Source: Curtobacterium sp. PhB115 (GTDB lineage Bacteria; Actinomycetota; Actinomycetes; Actinomycetales; Microbacteriaceae). From it: a stretch of DNA of 64,000 nt. Below are positions 1 through 9,108 of this stretch, piece after piece (position 1 is the stretch's first letter; each line of letters starts with the position of its first letter). Made by a program: the position numbers and the translations under genes. The notes under the pieces are model-generated. The model did no database searches, was not told where the DNA came from, and saw only the letters and a list, made by a program, of their open reading frames with translations. The DNA lies in contig NZ_RJKR01000007.1 of the NCBI RefSeq assembly GCF_003752025.1, positions 248,001 to 312,000 of the forward strand, given 5' to 3'.

Positions 1-805
1 CGGAGAGCGGCGTGCCGCCCATCCCGTTGACGAGCAGCAGGAGCTTCGAGCCGGCCGGTGCGTCCAGGTCGGTGAGGATCGGTTCGAGCACCCGGTCGAC
101 CAGGGCGTCCGCGGGCGCCATCGGGATGCGCTCCCGGCCCGGTTCGCCGTGGATCCCGATTCCGAGCTCGACCTCGTCGTCGGCCAGGGTGAAGGACGGC
201 TCCCCCGCGTGCGGCACCGTGCCGGACGCGAGTGCCAGGCCCATCGACCGCGTGACCTCGTTGACGTGCCGCGCGACGGCGGCGACGGCGTCGAGGTCGT
301 CACCGCGTTCGGCGGCGGCGCCGGCGCACTTCTCCACCACGACGGTGCCGGCGACGCCGCGTCGGCCGGCCGTGTAGAGCGAGTCCTGCACGGCGACGTC
401 GTCGTCGACCACGACGGACTCGACGCGGATGTCCTCCATGCCGGCGAGCTCGGCGGCGGTCTCGAAGTTCAGGACGTCGCCGGTGTAGTTCTTCACGATG
501 TGCAGGACACCGGCGCCGGAGTCGACGGCCTTCGTCGCGGCGACGATCGGGTCGGGGGTCGGGCTGGTGAACACCGGTCCGGGGACGGCCGCGTCGAGCA
601 TGCCGTACCCGACGAAGCCGGCGTGCAGGGGCTCGTGTCCGCTGCCGCCACCGCTGACGATGCCGACCTTGCCGGCGACGGGTGCGTCGGCGCGGTGGAT
701 GTGGATCGGGTCCTCGACCAGGACGACGTGCCCGGCGTGGGCTCGTGCGAATCCCCGGACGGTCTCGTCGACCACGGCCTGCGGGTCGTTGATGAGCTTC
801 TTCAT
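1..805 (-). CDS. dhaK: Dihydroxyacetone kinase subunit DhaK (partial, runs off left edge)
   Basis: This is the N-terminal 268 residues of DhaK, the subunit that binds dihydroxyacetone covalently so that DhaL can phosphorylate it with ATP or a PTS phosphoryl donor. The protein starts [14 protein letters not shown] and has the family motifs [24 protein letters not shown] and [13 protein letters not shown]. The active-site histidine region and the [13 protein letters not shown] stretch are also present. About 60 residues are missing beyond the edge. The ATG at 803-805 is preceded by GTGGAGGCAG as ribosome binding site. It is transcribed away from glpF-glpK, and the shared control region suggests joint regulation by glycerol or dihydroxyacetone. 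dhaL and dhaM would be expected to the left, outside the window. Confidence 0.93.
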   Translation of the reverse strand, partial: MKKLINDPQAVVDETVRGFARAHAGHVVLVEDPIHIHRADAPVAGKVGIVSGGGSGHEPLHAGFVGYGMLDAAVPGPVFTSPTPDPIVAATKAVDSGAGVLHIVKNYTGDVLNFETAAELAGMEDIRVESVVVDDDVAVQDSLYTAGRRGVAGTVVVEKCAGAAAERGDDLDAVAAVARHVNEVTRSMGLALASGTVPHAGEPSFTLADDEVELGIGIHGEPGRERIPMAPADALVDRVLEPILTDLDAPAGSKLLLLVNGMGGTPLS

Positions 806-908
806 GCGCGCTGCCTCCACGGGTGCGGGGCCGAGCCGTGGCGATCACACCGCCGTCGTCGACCGGAGTTGCCCCAATCTACATCCGTCCGACGGTCAGT
901 CGTTCGGT

Positions 909-932
909 GCTGATGCACGTTCGTGCATCAGC
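909..932. promoter_or_regulatory. Operator-like palindrome, copy 1
   Basis: A perfect inverted repeat with 11-bp arms around a TT centre; its core is TGCACGTTCGTGCA (914-927). It lies about 28 bp upstream of the dhaK -10 box, where it would cover the -35 position. The symmetry TGnACn-TT-nGTnCA resembles sites of sugar-sensing SorC/DeoR-type regulators, but the regulator is not in the window and this assignment is a guess. Confidence 0.6.
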
Positions 933-976
933 CCGGGGACGCGTCACCGGGGCGGAGACTCCACCGCACATCGAAA

Positions 977-992
977 GTGCACGTTCGTGCAC
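977..992. promoter_or_regulatory. Operator-like palindrome, copy 2
   Basis: A second identical core TGCACGTTCGTGCA (978-991), extended by one base pair on each side. The two copies are exactly 64 bp centre to centre. It lies about 50 bp upstream of the glpF -10 box. Two identical sites in one divergent gap suggest a single regulator controlling both operons, possibly with looping. Confidence 0.6.
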
Positions 993-1122
993 GTTGCCGC
1001 AGTTCCCTCACGATTGCATCGCCCGACGTCGAGCCGCGTCACTATGCTCGGCCTCAATCACTCAACGGGGAGTGCCGGAGCAGCACCACCGGACCCCCAC
1101 CCTCACGCACTGGAGGTCACCG

Positions 1123-1848
1123 ATGGACGACATCGGGGTCAAGTTCCTGTCCGAGCTCGTCGGCACCGCGATGCTCATCATCCTGGGTGGCGGTGTCGTC
1201 GCCGCTGTCTCCCTCACGAAGTCCAAGGGCTTCGGCGCCGGCTTCCTCATGGTCACGATCGGTTGGGGCTTCGCGGTCTTCGCCGGCGTCACCGTGTCCT
1301 ACAAGTCGGGCGGACAGCTCAACCCGGCGGTGAGCCTCGCCCAGGCCATCCTCGGCAACATCACCGTCGGCGCGATGCTCCTGTTCTGGCTCGCCCAGCT
1401 GATCGGCGCGATCATCGGTGCCGTCATCGTCTGGCTCGCCTACAAGCAGCACTTCGACGAGGAACCCGACGCGGCCGCCAAGCTCGGCGTCTTCTCCACC
1501 GGCCCGGCCATCCGGTCGTACGGCTGGAACCTCGTGACCGAGATCATCGGCACCTTCGTGCTGGTCTTCGTCGTCATCGCCTTCACCAACGGGCAGACCC
1601 CGTCGGAGCTCGGCGCGATCCCCGTCGCCTTCCTCGTGATCGCGATCGGTGTCAGCCTCGGTGGCCCGACCGGCTACGCCATCAACCCGGCCCGTGACCT
1701 CGGTCCCCGCCTGGCGCACGCCTTCCTGCCCATCAAGGGCAAGGGCTCGAGTGACTGGGCCTACGCCTGGGTGCCCGTCGTCGGCCCGCTCATCGGTGGT
1801 GCGATCGCCGCCGGGCTGTCGTACGCCCTGCTGCCCGTCGTCAGCTGA
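1123..1848 (+). CDS. glpF: Glycerol uptake facilitator (aquaglyceroporin, MIP family)
   Basis: A 241-residue inner-membrane channel for glycerol diffusion. Both NPA pore signatures are visible: GGQLNPAVSL after the second membrane helix and GYAINPARDLGPR near the C-terminus, where the D after NPAR is typical of glycerol-conducting members rather than strict water channels. Six hydrophobic helices can be traced. The ATG at 1123 follows GGAGGT by 5 nt; longer upstream frames lack a ribosome binding site. glpK follows after 74 bp, so imported glycerol can be trapped by phosphorylation. A strong hairpin separates the two genes and may set their relative expression. Confidence 0.95.
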   Translation: MDDIGVKFLSELVGTAMLIILGGGVVAAVSLTKSKGFGAGFLMVTIGWGFAVFAGVTVSYKSGGQLNPAVSLAQAILGNITVGAMLLFWLAQLIGAIIGAVIVWLAYKQHFDEEPDAAAKLGVFSTGPAIRSYGWNLVTEIIGTFVLVFVVIAFTNGQTPSELGAIPVAFLVIAIGVSLGGPTGYAINPARDLGPRLAHAFLPIKGKGSSDWAYAWVPVVGPLIGGAIAAGLSYALLPVVS

Positions 1849-1864
1849 ACCAACCCAACCCCGG

Positions 1865-1896
1865 GGTGAGCGGTCCGCAACCGCGGACCGCTCACC
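1865..1896 (+). terminator. Intercistronic hairpin between glpF and glpK
   Basis: A perfect 14-bp inverted repeat (GGTGAGCGGTCCGC at 1865-1878 and its complement at 1883-1896) with a 4-nt AACC loop. There is no T-tract, so it may act as a partial terminator, an attenuator or an mRNA 3'-end stabiliser for glpF rather than as a full stop. Confidence 0.6.
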
Positions 1897-1922
1897 GCAC
1901 CGAACACCCGTAAGGAGCACCA

Positions 1923-3434
1923 ATGGCCGACTACATCGTCGCCATCGACCAGGGCACGACCTCCACCCGAGCGATCGTCTTCGATCACTCCGGCTCGATC
2001 ATCTCGACCGGTCAGAAGGAACATGAGCAGATCTTCCCGCGTGCCGGGTGGGTCGAGCACGACCCCGCCGAGATCTGGGACAACACCCGCGAGGTGATCG
2101 GTCAGGCACTGTCGCGTGCCGACATCACGCGGCACGACGTCGCAGCCGTCGGCATCACCAACCAGCGTGAGACCGCTGTCGTGTGGGACAAGACCACCGG
2201 CAAGCCGATCTACAACGCGATCGTCTGGCAGGACACCCGCACCCAGTCGATCGTCGACAAGCTCGCCGACGGTGACACCGACCGGTACAAGGCCATCGTC
2301 GGCCTGCCGCTCGCGACCTACTTCGCCGGCACCAAGATCATGTGGATCCTCGAGAACGTCGAGGGCGCACGCGAGAAGGCCGAGGCGGGCGACCTCCTCT
2401 TCGGCACGACCGACACGTGGGTCCTCTGGAACCTCACCGGCGGCGTGGACGGCGGCGTCCACAAGACCGACGTCACGAACGCGTCCCGCACGCTGTTCAT
2501 GGACCTCGAGACCCTGCAGTGGCGCGACGACATCCTCGCCGACTTCGGTGTCCCGAAGTCGATGCTCCCCGAGATCGTCAGCTCGTCCGAGGTCTACGGC
2601 CACGTCGAGTCCTCGAACCTGCTGCGCGAGGTCCCGATCGCCGGCATCCTCGGCGACCAGCAGGCCGCGACCTTCGGCCAGGCCGCGTTCGACCAGGGCG
2701 AGTCGAAGAACACCTACGGCACCGGCAACTTCCTCATCTTCAACACCGGTACCGAGATCGTCCGCTCCGAGAACGGCCTGCTCACCACCGTCGGCTACAA
2801 GCTCGGCGACCAGGAGACGCACTACGCCCTCGAGGGGTCGATCGCCGTCACGGGCTCGCTCATCCAGTGGCTCCGCGACAACCTCGGCCTCATCGGCAGC
2901 GCCCCGGAGGTCGAGGCGCTGGCCAAGACCGTCGAGGACAACGGCGGCGTGTACTTCGTGCCGGCGTTCTCGGGTCTGTTCGCGCCGTACTGGCGTCCGG
3001 ACGCCCGCGGTGCCATCGTCGGTCTGACCCGCTACGTCAACAAGGGGCACATCGCGCGTGCGGCCCTCGAGGCGACGGCGCTCCAGACCCGCGAGGTCCT
3101 CGACGCGGTCAACGCCGACTCCGGTGTGGACCTGACCGAGCTCAAGGTCGACGGCGGCATGACCGCGAACAGCGAGCTCATGCAGTTCCAGGCGGACATC
3201 CTCAACGTGCCGGTGGTGCGTCCGGTGGTCGCCGAGACGACGGCGCTCGGCGCCGCCTACGCAGCGGGCCTCGCGGTCGGCTTCTGGGCGAACCTCGACG
3301 AGCTCCGTGCCAACTGGCAGGAGGACAAGCGGTGGGAGCCGCAGCTCGACGCCGAGGAGCGCGAGCGCACGCTGCGCCTGTGGAAGAAGGCCGTCACGAA
3401 GACCTTCGACTGGGTCGACGAGGACGTGCGCTGA
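1923..3434 (+). CDS. glpK: Glycerol kinase
   Basis: A 503-residue FGGY-family kinase that makes glycerol 3-phosphate from glycerol and ATP. The N-terminal phosphate-binding motif [16 protein letters not shown] is at residues 9-24, the substrate loop WQDTRT is in place, and the second ATPase half has [21 protein letters not shown] and the adenine-binding [17 protein letters not shown]. The length matches the family (about 500). The ATG follows AAGGAG by 5 nt. The gene ends at a strong bidirectional terminator facing trpD. Confidence 0.97.
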   Translation: MADYIVAIDQGTTSTRAIVFDHSGSIISTGQKEHEQIFPRAGWVEHDPAEIWDNTREVIGQALSRADITRHDVAAVGITNQRETAVVWDKTTGKPIYNAIVWQDTRTQSIVDKLADGDTDRYKAIVGLPLATYFAGTKIMWILENVEGAREKAEAGDLLFGTTDTWVLWNLTGGVDGGVHKTDVTNASRTLFMDLETLQWRDDILADFGVPKSMLPEIVSSSEVYGHVESSNLLREVPIAGILGDQQAATFGQAAFDQGESKNTYGTGNFLIFNTGTEIVRSENGLLTTVGYKLGDQETHYALEGSIAVTGSLIQWLRDNLGLIGSAPEVEALAKTVEDNGGVYFVPAFSGLFAPYWRPDARGAIVGLTRYVNKGHIARAALEATALQTREVLDAVNADSGVDLTELKVDGGMTANSELMQFQADILNVPVVRPVVAETTALGAAYAAGLAVGFWANLDELRANWQEDKRWEPQLDAEERERTLRLWKKAVTKTFDWVDEDVR

Positions 3435-3477
3435 CACGCGTGCGCTGACACGCACCACGTGCTCTGCACGCAACGCA

Positions 3478-3522
3478 CTGGAGGCCCGGTGCCGGTTCTC
3501 GAAACCGGCACCGGGCCTCCAG
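3478..3522. terminator. Bidirectional hairpin terminator between glpK and trpD
   Basis: A perfect 20-bp stem (3478-3497 with 3503-3522) and a 5-nt loop lie between two convergent genes. The arm begins CTGGAGGCCCGGTGCC. The same GGAGGCCCGGTGCC core recurs in the hairpin at 63185-63228. Confidence 0.8.
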
Positions 3523-3533
3523 GCTGTCGCGGG

Positions 3534-4598
3534 TCAGTGCCCGGCGTGCGTCGCGGGGACCGCGACCCAGTCCGCCAGCTTGCGGGTGCCGGCACCGGAG
3601 TCGACGGCCTCGGCGGCGACGACGAGCTGCTCGCGGAACCGGTGCAGGATCGGCCGGTCCGCCTGGGCGGGGTCCTCTGCCAGGCGGAACGAGACGAGCC
3701 CCGCGGCGGCGTTCAAGAGCACGATGTCCCGGACCGGTCCCTGCTCCCCCGCGAGGACGCGGCGCACGACGTCGGCGTTGTGCGCCGGGTCGCCACCGAG
3801 CAGGTCCTCGGTGTGGGCGCGGGGGATGCCGAGGTCGCGCGGGTCGAGGTCGTGCTCGATCACGCGGCCGCCGGTGACCTCCCAGATGTGGCTGTGCCCG
3901 GTCGTCGTGAGCTCGTCGAGCCCGTCGTCGCCACGGAACACCAGCGCCGTGGCGCCGCGCGTCTGGAACACCCCCGTGATGATCGGCACCAGGTCGAGCT
4001 GCGCGACACCGACCGCGTTGGCCTCGCACCGTGCGGGGTTGACCAGTGGTCCGAGGAAGTTGAAGACCGTCGGGACCCCGATCTCGGCCCGGGCCGGCCC
4101 GGCGTGGGCGAACCCGGGGTGGAACGCGTTGGCGAACGCGAAGGTCAGTCCGACACGCCGGAAAGTGTCCGCGACACGCGCGGCGTCCATCGTGAGATCG
4201 AGCCCCAACGCGGCGAGCACGTCACTCGAGCCGGACTTCGACGAGCTCGCCTTGTTGCCGTGCTTCACGACGGGCACGCCCGCCGCGGCGATGACGATCG
4301 CCGCCATCGTCGAGACGTTCACCGTGCCGACCACGTCACCACCGGTCCCGACGATGTCGAGTGCCATCGGATCGACGTCCAGCGGAACGGCGGCGTCGAG
4401 GATCGCGTCACGGAACCCGACGACCTCGTCGACGGTCTCGCCCTTCGCGCGGAGGGCGACGGCGAACGCGGCGATCTGTGCGGAGGTGGCGCGCCCACGC
4501 ACGATCTCCTCCATGGCCCATGTGGATTGCCTGATCGTCAGGTCCTCGCGCGCCATGAGCGCGCTGATCACCGCTGGCCAGGAAAGTGCGTCAGGCAT
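3534..4598 (-). CDS. trpD: Anthranilate phosphoribosyltransferase
   Basis: A 354-residue enzyme transferring phosphoribosyl from PRPP to anthranilate in tryptophan synthesis. The PRPP-binding glycine motif DIVGTGGDVVGTVNVST, the KHGNKASSSKSGSSDVLAALG segment and the FNFLGPLVNPA anthranilate-site segment are intact. I place the start at the ATG at 4596-4598 (MPDALSWP): upstream extension has no family similarity, and a TACGAT box on the minus strand at 4605-4610 lies 6 nt before the ATG, fitting a leaderless transcript. It stands alone, away from other trp genes, as is common in actinobacteria, and is divergent from the respiratory operon. Confidence 0.95.
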   Translation of the reverse strand: MPDALSWPAVISALMAREDLTIRQSTWAMEEIVRGRATSAQIAAFAVALRAKGETVDEVVGFRDAILDAAVPLDVDPMALDIVGTGGDVVGTVNVSTMAAIVIAAAGVPVVKHGNKASSSKSGSSDVLAALGLDLTMDAARVADTFRRVGLTFAFANAFHPGFAHAGPARAEIGVPTVFNFLGPLVNPARCEANAVGVAQLDLVPIITGVFQTRGATALVFRGDDGLDELTTTGHSHIWEVTGGRVIEHDLDPRDLGIPRAHTEDLLGGDPAHNADVVRRVLAGEQGPVRDIVLLNAAAGLVSFRLAEDPAQADRPILHRFREQLVVAAEAVDSGAGTRKLADWVAVPATHAGH

Positions 4599-4677
4599 GA
4601 CTCGATCGTAGTGAATTCGAGAGACCCGCCAGTCTCCTGCGAAAACACTGTCTGGGGTTTCGGCCATAATGGAGGAC
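4599..4677. promoter_or_regulatory. Divergent leaderless promoters for trpD and ctaE
   Basis: Two -10 boxes face outward: TACGAT on the minus strand (4605-4610), 6 nt before the trpD ATG, and CATAAT on the plus strand (4665-4670), 7 nt before the ctaE GTG. The spacings put the transcription starts on or next to the start codons. I see no clear -35 hexamers. Confidence 0.5.
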
Positions 4678-5307
4678 GTGACTAGCACCCCTCTCTCCAG
4701 ATCCGCCAGCGGTCCGGCCCTGAACAGGCCGAACGCCGTTGCCGTGGGGACGATCGTGTGGCTGGGCAGCGAGGTCATGTTCTTCGCCGGCCTGTTCGCG
4801 ATCTACTTCACGCTGCGCAGTACGTCCCCCGAGCTCTGGGCGACCGAAACTTCCAAGCTCGAGGTGCCGTTCGCCTCCGTGAACACGATCATCCTGGTGC
4901 TGTCCAGCTTCGCGTGCCAGTTCGCCGTGTTCGCCGCCGAGCGCTTCCAGGTCCACCGCACGAGCTGGAACCCCCGCCACTGGGGCATGACGGAGTGGTT
5001 CTTCGTCACCTACGCGATGGGCGCCATCTTCGTCTGCGGTCAGATCTTCGAGTACGCCAACCTCTGGCACGAGGGCATCACGCTCTCCTCCAGCGCCTAC
5101 GGCTCGGCGTTCTACATGACCACCGGGTTCCACGGGCTGCACGTCACGGGCGGCCTCATCGCCTTCCTGCTCACGCTCGGCCGCGGGTTCGCCGCGAAGA
5201 ACTTCGGTCACAAGGAAGCGACCACCGCCATCGTCGTGTCGTACTACTGGCACTTCGTCGACGTCGTGTGGATCTTCCTCTTCGCCGTCATCTACCTTCT
5301 CAAGTAG
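4678..5307 (+). CDS. ctaE: Cytochrome c oxidase subunit III
   Basis: A 209-residue integral membrane subunit of the aa3-type oxidase, with five hydrophobic helices, as in actinobacterial CtaE. Typical stretches are [21 protein letters not shown], the ending of helix [29 protein letters not shown] (with the conserved HGLH) and [16 protein letters not shown] use the GTG at 4678 (MTSTPLSRS) because a CATAAT box lies 7 nt upstream; an in-frame ATG at 4669 would add three residues. It is the first gene of an operon with qcrCAB, so oxidase subunit III and the bc1 complex are made together, as in other actinobacteria that form a bc1-aa3 supercomplex. Confidence 0.94.
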   Translation: MTSTPLSRSASGPALNRPNAVAVGTIVWLGSEVMFFAGLFAIYFTLRSTSPELWATETSKLEVPFASVNTIILVLSSFACQFAVFAAERFQVHRTSWNPRHWGMTEWFFVTYAMGAIFVCGQIFEYANLWHEGITLSSSAYGSAFYMTTGFHGLHVTGGLIAFLLTLGRGFAAKNFGHKEATTAIVVSYYWHFVDVVWIFLFAVIYLLK

Positions 5308-5328
5308 GAACTGGACACCCCCCAGCAC

Positions 5329-6138
5329 ATGTTCAACAGAACCAAGTCCAAGAAGGGCCGCCGTTCACCGATGGCGACCGTGTCGCTCATCGTCGTGGGT
5401 CTCATGACCACCGGTGGTGCCTACGCGCTGTTCAGCTCCACGGCGAACGCGGACGACAGCACGAGCACCGTCGCGGCGTCCAGCCAGTCGAACGTGAACG
5501 AGGGCGAGAAGCTCTTCGCCTCGAACTGCGCGACCTGCCACGGCCTGAGCGCCCAGGGCACCAGCGAGGGTCCGTCCCTCATCGGTGTCGGTGCCGCCTC
5601 GGTCGACTTCCAGGTGGGCACCGGCCGCATGCCGATGGCCGCCCAGGGCCCGCAGGCCGAAGAGAAGCCGGCGCAGTTCACGGACGAGCAGGTCGACGCC
5701 CTCGCCGAGTACGTCGCCTCCCTCGGCCCCGGCCCGGAGGTCCCCTCGACCGACCTCACCAACGGTGCGGACGGCGACGCGGCCGAAGGTGCGGAGCTCT
5801 TCCGCATCAACTGCGCCATGTGCCACAACGTGGCCGGTGCCGGTGGTGCGCTGACCGAGGGCAAGTACGCGCCGAACCTCGAGACGGTGTCGGGCAAGCA
5901 CATCTACGAGGCCATGCTCACCGGCCCGCAGAACATGCCGGTCTTCAACGACCTGAACCTCACGCCCGAGCAGAAGGCCGACATCATCACGTACCTCAAG
6001 TACGTGCAGGACAACAAGTCGCCCGGCGGCTTCGCACTCGGCTCCCTGGGGCCGGTGGCCGAGGGCCTGTTCATCTGGATCTTCGGTCTCGGCGCGGTCG
6101 TCGCGATGACCGTCTGGCTGACCGCGAAGTCCAACTGA
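5329..6138 (+). CDS. qcrC: Diheme cytochrome c of the bc1 complex
   Basis: A 269-residue membrane-anchored cytochrome with two c-type heme sites, CATCH at residues 67-71 and CAMCH at residues 162-166. It passes electrons from the Rieske centre directly to the oxidase, replacing a soluble cytochrome c. A basic N-terminus and hydrophobic segment (about residues 14-37) form the N-terminal anchor, and a second membrane helix closes the protein (LFIWIFGLGAVVAMTVWL). It follows ctaE by 21 bp and precedes qcrA by 33 bp in one operon. Confidence 0.95.
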   Translation: MFNRTKSKKGRRSPMATVSLIVVGLMTTGGAYALFSSTANADDSTSTVAASSQSNVNEGEKLFASNCATCHGLSAQGTSEGPSLIGVGAASVDFQVGTGRMPMAAQGPQAEEKPAQFTDEQVDALAEYVASLGPGPEVPSTDLTNGADGDAAEGAELFRINCAMCHNVAGAGGALTEGKYAPNLETVSGKHIYEAMLTGPQNMPVFNDLNLTPEQKADIITYLKYVQDNKSPGGFALGSLGPVAEGLFIWIFGLGAVVAMTVWLTAKSN

Positions 6139-6171
6139 TCGTCCGTGTCGAACGACACTGAAGGGAACACC

Positions 6172-7233
6172 ATGGCAGAGCACGACGACGAGACGCTGAA
6201 CTCGTCCTCGGCTGTCGAGAAGCACGGCACGACGACGTCGCCCGGGATCGCGGTCCTGCCCGTCGACCCGTTCGAGAACCCGGGCGAGCCGCCGCACCGC
6301 GCCCGCCGCACCGACGTCGACCCGAAGAAGCAGCGCCTGGCCGAGCGTCAGGTCGCCACGTTCTTCTACCTGTCGATCGTCGGCAGCGTCCTCTCGATCG
6401 CGGCCTACGTCGCCTTCCCGATCACGGACGACTTCGGTTCGGTCCGCACCGCGAACCTCTTCCTCGGTCTGTCGATCGCCCTCGCGCTCCTCGCGCTGGG
6501 CCTCGGCGCCGTCTACTGGTCGAAGTCGCTGGTCGTCGACCGCGAGATCACCGAACTCCGCCACGGCACCCGTGGCACGGACGCGACCCGCGCCAAGGCG
6601 GTCGAGGCGTTCCAGCTCGCCGACAAGGAGTCGGGCTTCAGCCGTCGCAAGCTGATCCGCAACTCGATGATCGGCGCCCTGGCGGCCTTCCCGCTGCCCG
6701 GCATCGTCCTCGTGCGCGACCTCGCTCCCGCCGCGGACCCCAACGAACTCCTCCGCCACACGATGTGGGCGAAGGGCACGCGCCTGACGAAGGACCCGAC
6801 GGGTCTGCCGATCAAGGCGTCCGACGTGACCATCGGCTCGGTGTTCCACGTCATCCCGGACGGCATGCTCGAGAAAGAGGACATGCTCGAGGAGAAGGCC
6901 AAGGCCTCCGTCCTCCTCATGCGCCTCGACCCCAAGGACCTCAACCCCTCCAAGGGGCACGAGAACTGGGGCTACGACGGCATCGTCGCGTACTCGAAGA
7001 TCTGCACCCACGTCGGGTGCCCGGTCGCCCTGTACGAGCAGCAGACGCACCACCTGCTGTGCCCGTGCCACCAGTCCACCTTCGATGTCTCGAACAACTG
7101 CGAGGTCATCTTCGGTCCGGCGGCGCGCCCCCTCCCCCAACTTCCGATCGCGATCGACGACGACGGCTACCTGGTTGCTCAGAGCGACTTCCACGAGCCC
7201 GTCGGACCGTCCTTCTGGGAGCGTGAACGCTGA
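6172..7233 (+). CDS. qcrA: Rieske iron-sulfur subunit of the bc1 complex
   Basis: A 353-residue Rieske protein. The 2Fe-2S ligands are in CTHVGCP and CPCHQSTFD near the C-terminus. Three hydrophobic segments precede the domain (about residues 55-80, 90-120 and 160-185), the three-helix actinobacterial form that differs from the single-helix mitochondrial type. The ATG at 6172 follows GAAGGGA by 5 nt; a GTG at 6145 is in frame but without a ribosome binding site. The stop overlaps the qcrB start (TGATG). Confidence 0.94.
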   Translation: MAEHDDETLNSSSAVEKHGTTTSPGIAVLPVDPFENPGEPPHRARRTDVDPKKQRLAERQVATFFYLSIVGSVLSIAAYVAFPITDDFGSVRTANLFLGLSIALALLALGLGAVYWSKSLVVDREITELRHGTRGTDATRAKAVEAFQLADKESGFSRRKLIRNSMIGALAAFPLPGIVLVRDLAPAADPNELLRHTMWAKGTRLTKDPTGLPIKASDVTIGSVFHVIPDGMLEKEDMLEEKAKASVLLMRLDPKDLNPSKGHENWGYDGIVAYSKICTHVGCPVALYEQQTHHLLCPCHQSTFDVSNNCEVIFGPAARPLPQLPIAIDDDGYLVAQSDFHEPVGPSFWERER

Positions 7234-8918
7234 TGACCAGCACCACCACCACCGCACCGACGACGGCGGACAAGCCGGCGCCGGAGCGCGGGTCCCGCAT
7301 CATCGGGGCCGCAGCCAACTACATCGACGAGCGCACCAGCATCTCGGGCCTCGTCAAGGAAGTCGGCCGCAAGATCTTCCCGGACCACTGGAGCTTCATG
7401 CTCGGCGAGGTGGCGCTGTACAGCTTCGTCGTCGTCCTGCTCTCCGGGACCTTCCTGACGTTCTTCTTTCAGGCGTCCATGGCCGAGGTCGTTTACCACG
7501 GCTCGTACGTCCCGCTGAAGGGCGTCGAGATGTCGACGGCTCTGCAGTCCACGCTGAACATCTCGTTCGACATCCGTGGCGGACTCTTCGTCCGTCAGGT
7601 CCACCACTGGGCAGCCCTGCTGTTCGTGGCGTCGATCATGCTGCACATGGCCCGCGTGTTCTTCACCGGTGCCTTCCGCAAGCCGCGTGAGCTCAACTGG
7701 GTCTTCGGCTTCCTGCTCTGGGTCCTCGCCATGGCCGAGGGCTTCACCGGCTACTCGCTCCCCGACGACCTGCTCTCCGGCAACGGTCTCCGCATCATCG
7801 TCGGCATGATCGAGGGTGTCCCGGTCATCGGCGTCTGGATCGCGTACCTGCTGTTCGGCGGCGAGTTCCCGGGCACCGACATCGTCGGCCGCCTGTACAC
7901 GCTGCACATCCTGCTGCTGCCGGCGATCCTCGTCGCGGTGCTCGGTGTCCACCTCGTGCTCGTCGTGATCAACAAGCACACGCAGTTCGCCGGTCCGGGC
8001 AAGACCAACGAGAACGTCGTCGGTGTCCCGATCCTCCCGGCGTTCGCCGCGAAGGCCGGTGGGTTCTTCTTCATCGTCGCGGGCATCATCGCCCTCATCG
8101 CGTCGCTGTTCACGATCAACCCGATCTGGAACTACGGTCCGTACGACCCCTCCCCGGTCTCCGCCGGTACTCAGCCCGACTGGTACATCGGCTTCGCCGA
8201 CGGTGCCCTTCGTCTGGTGCCGCCGCACTGGGAGGTCGTGTGGTTCGGCTACACGGTGTCGTTCAACATCCTGGCGCCGATCGCGGTCCTCGTCCTGCTC
8301 ATCCTCGGGATCCTGCTCTACCCGTTCATCGAGGCGTGGGTCACGGGCGACAAGCGCGAGCACCACATCCTCGACCGCCCGCGCAACGCCCCGACGCGCA
8401 CGGCGTTCGGTGCCGCAGGCATCACGCTCTACGCGAGCCTCTGGGCCGCTGCGTCGTCGGACATCATCGCGACCCACTTCCTGGTGTCGATCGAACACGT
8501 GATCCACGTGATCCAGGCCACGACGGTCCTCGGCCCGTTCGTCGCCTTCTGGATCACCAAGCGCGTGTGCCTCGCACTCCAGAAGAAGGACCGCGAGATC
8601 GTCCTGCACGGCTACGAGTCCGGTCGCATCGTCCGACTCCCGCACGGTGAGTACATCGAGGTGCACGAGCAGCTCGACGAGTACGAGCGCTGGAAGCTCC
8701 TGCAGTTCAACGAGTACAAGCCGCTCATGATCCGCCCGAACGCGAAGGGCAAGATCACGACGCTGCAGAAGGCCCGTGCAAGCGTGTCCCGGTTCTTCTT
8801 CGAGGACCGCATCGAGCCCGTCTCGAAGGCCGAGCTCGAGGCAGCGCACGCCGCACACCACGGTCCGGACCTCGAGGGTGGCCACCAGGCTCCCCAGGTG
8901 GGCCCCGGCGATCACTGA
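7233..8918 (+). CDS. qcrB: Cytochrome b subunit of the bc1 complex
   Basis: A 561-residue multi-helix membrane protein binding hemes bL and bH and forming the quinol sites. The histidine pairs sit in VHHWAALLFVASIMLHMARVF and in the fourth-helix region HILLLPAILVAVLGVHLVLV. The Qo-site PEWY motif appears as PDWY (in GTQPDWYIGFADG). The C-terminal extension of about 120 residues beyond the usual fold is typical for actinobacteria. Start and stop are coupled to qcrA by a 1-nt overlap, and transcription ends at the T-rich terminator downstream. Confidence 0.96.
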   Translation: MTSTTTTAPTTADKPAPERGSRIIGAAANYIDERTSISGLVKEVGRKIFPDHWSFMLGEVALYSFVVVLLSGTFLTFFFQASMAEVVYHGSYVPLKGVEMSTALQSTLNISFDIRGGLFVRQVHHWAALLFVASIMLHMARVFFTGAFRKPRELNWVFGFLLWVLAMAEGFTGYSLPDDLLSGNGLRIIVGMIEGVPVIGVWIAYLLFGGEFPGTDIVGRLYTLHILLLPAILVAVLGVHLVLVVINKHTQFAGPGKTNENVVGVPILPAFAAKAGGFFFIVAGIIALIASLFTINPIWNYGPYDPSPVSAGTQPDWYIGFADGALRLVPPHWEVVWFGYTVSFNILAPIAVLVLLILGILLYPFIEAWVTGDKREHHILDRPRNAPTRTAFGAAGITLYASLWAAASSDIIATHFLVSIEHVIHVIQATTVLGPFVAFWITKRVCLALQKKDREIVLHGYESGRIVRLPHGEYIEVHEQLDEYERWKLLQFNEYKPLMIRPNAKGKITTLQKARASVSRFFFEDRIEPVSKAELEAAHAAHHGPDLEGGHQAPQVGPGDH

Positions 8919-8958
8919 GCTGAGGCGCTGAGCTGAGGCGCTGAGGTGAGGCACTGAG

Positions 8959-8989
8959 AAACCCCCGTCACGATGTGGCGGGGGTTTTT
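8959..8989 (+). terminator. Intrinsic terminator of the ctaE-qcrCAB operon
   Basis: AAACCCCCG and its complement CGGGGGTTT form a stem that runs into TTTTT on the plus strand, a classic intrinsic terminator. It is preceded by three imperfect copies of GCTGAGGC (8917-8956), a short direct repeat with no clear role. Confidence 0.85.
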
Positions 8990-9108
8990 CCGTGCAACGC
9001 GAACACGCCGTCCCACGTTCACGGGTGATTCACTCAGACGTGCTGGACTCGTCCAGGACGGTGTGGCAACGTGTTGCACCACGCACCCGCCAACGGAATG
9101 AGACCCCG

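Larger units (their letters stand above)
806..1122. promoter_or_regulatory. Divergent dhaK / glpFK control region
   Basis: This 317-bp non-coding gap separates two divergent glycerol/dihydroxyacetone operons. For dhaK a -10 box TAGATT lies on the minus strand at 876-881. For glpF a -10 box TATGCT lies at 1043-1048, without a convincing -35. Two copies of the palindrome TGCACGTTCGTGCA sit between them. The glpF ribosome binding site GGAGGT is at 1112-1117. Promoter boxes are my reading by eye; the palindromes are exact. Confidence 0.6.

Noticed and set aside
1117-3473. Long open frames on the minus strand across glpF and glpK
   Set aside because: Arg/Asp/Gly/Val-rich translations without motifs, opposite to clear glpF and glpK; a normal shadow effect of high GC3.
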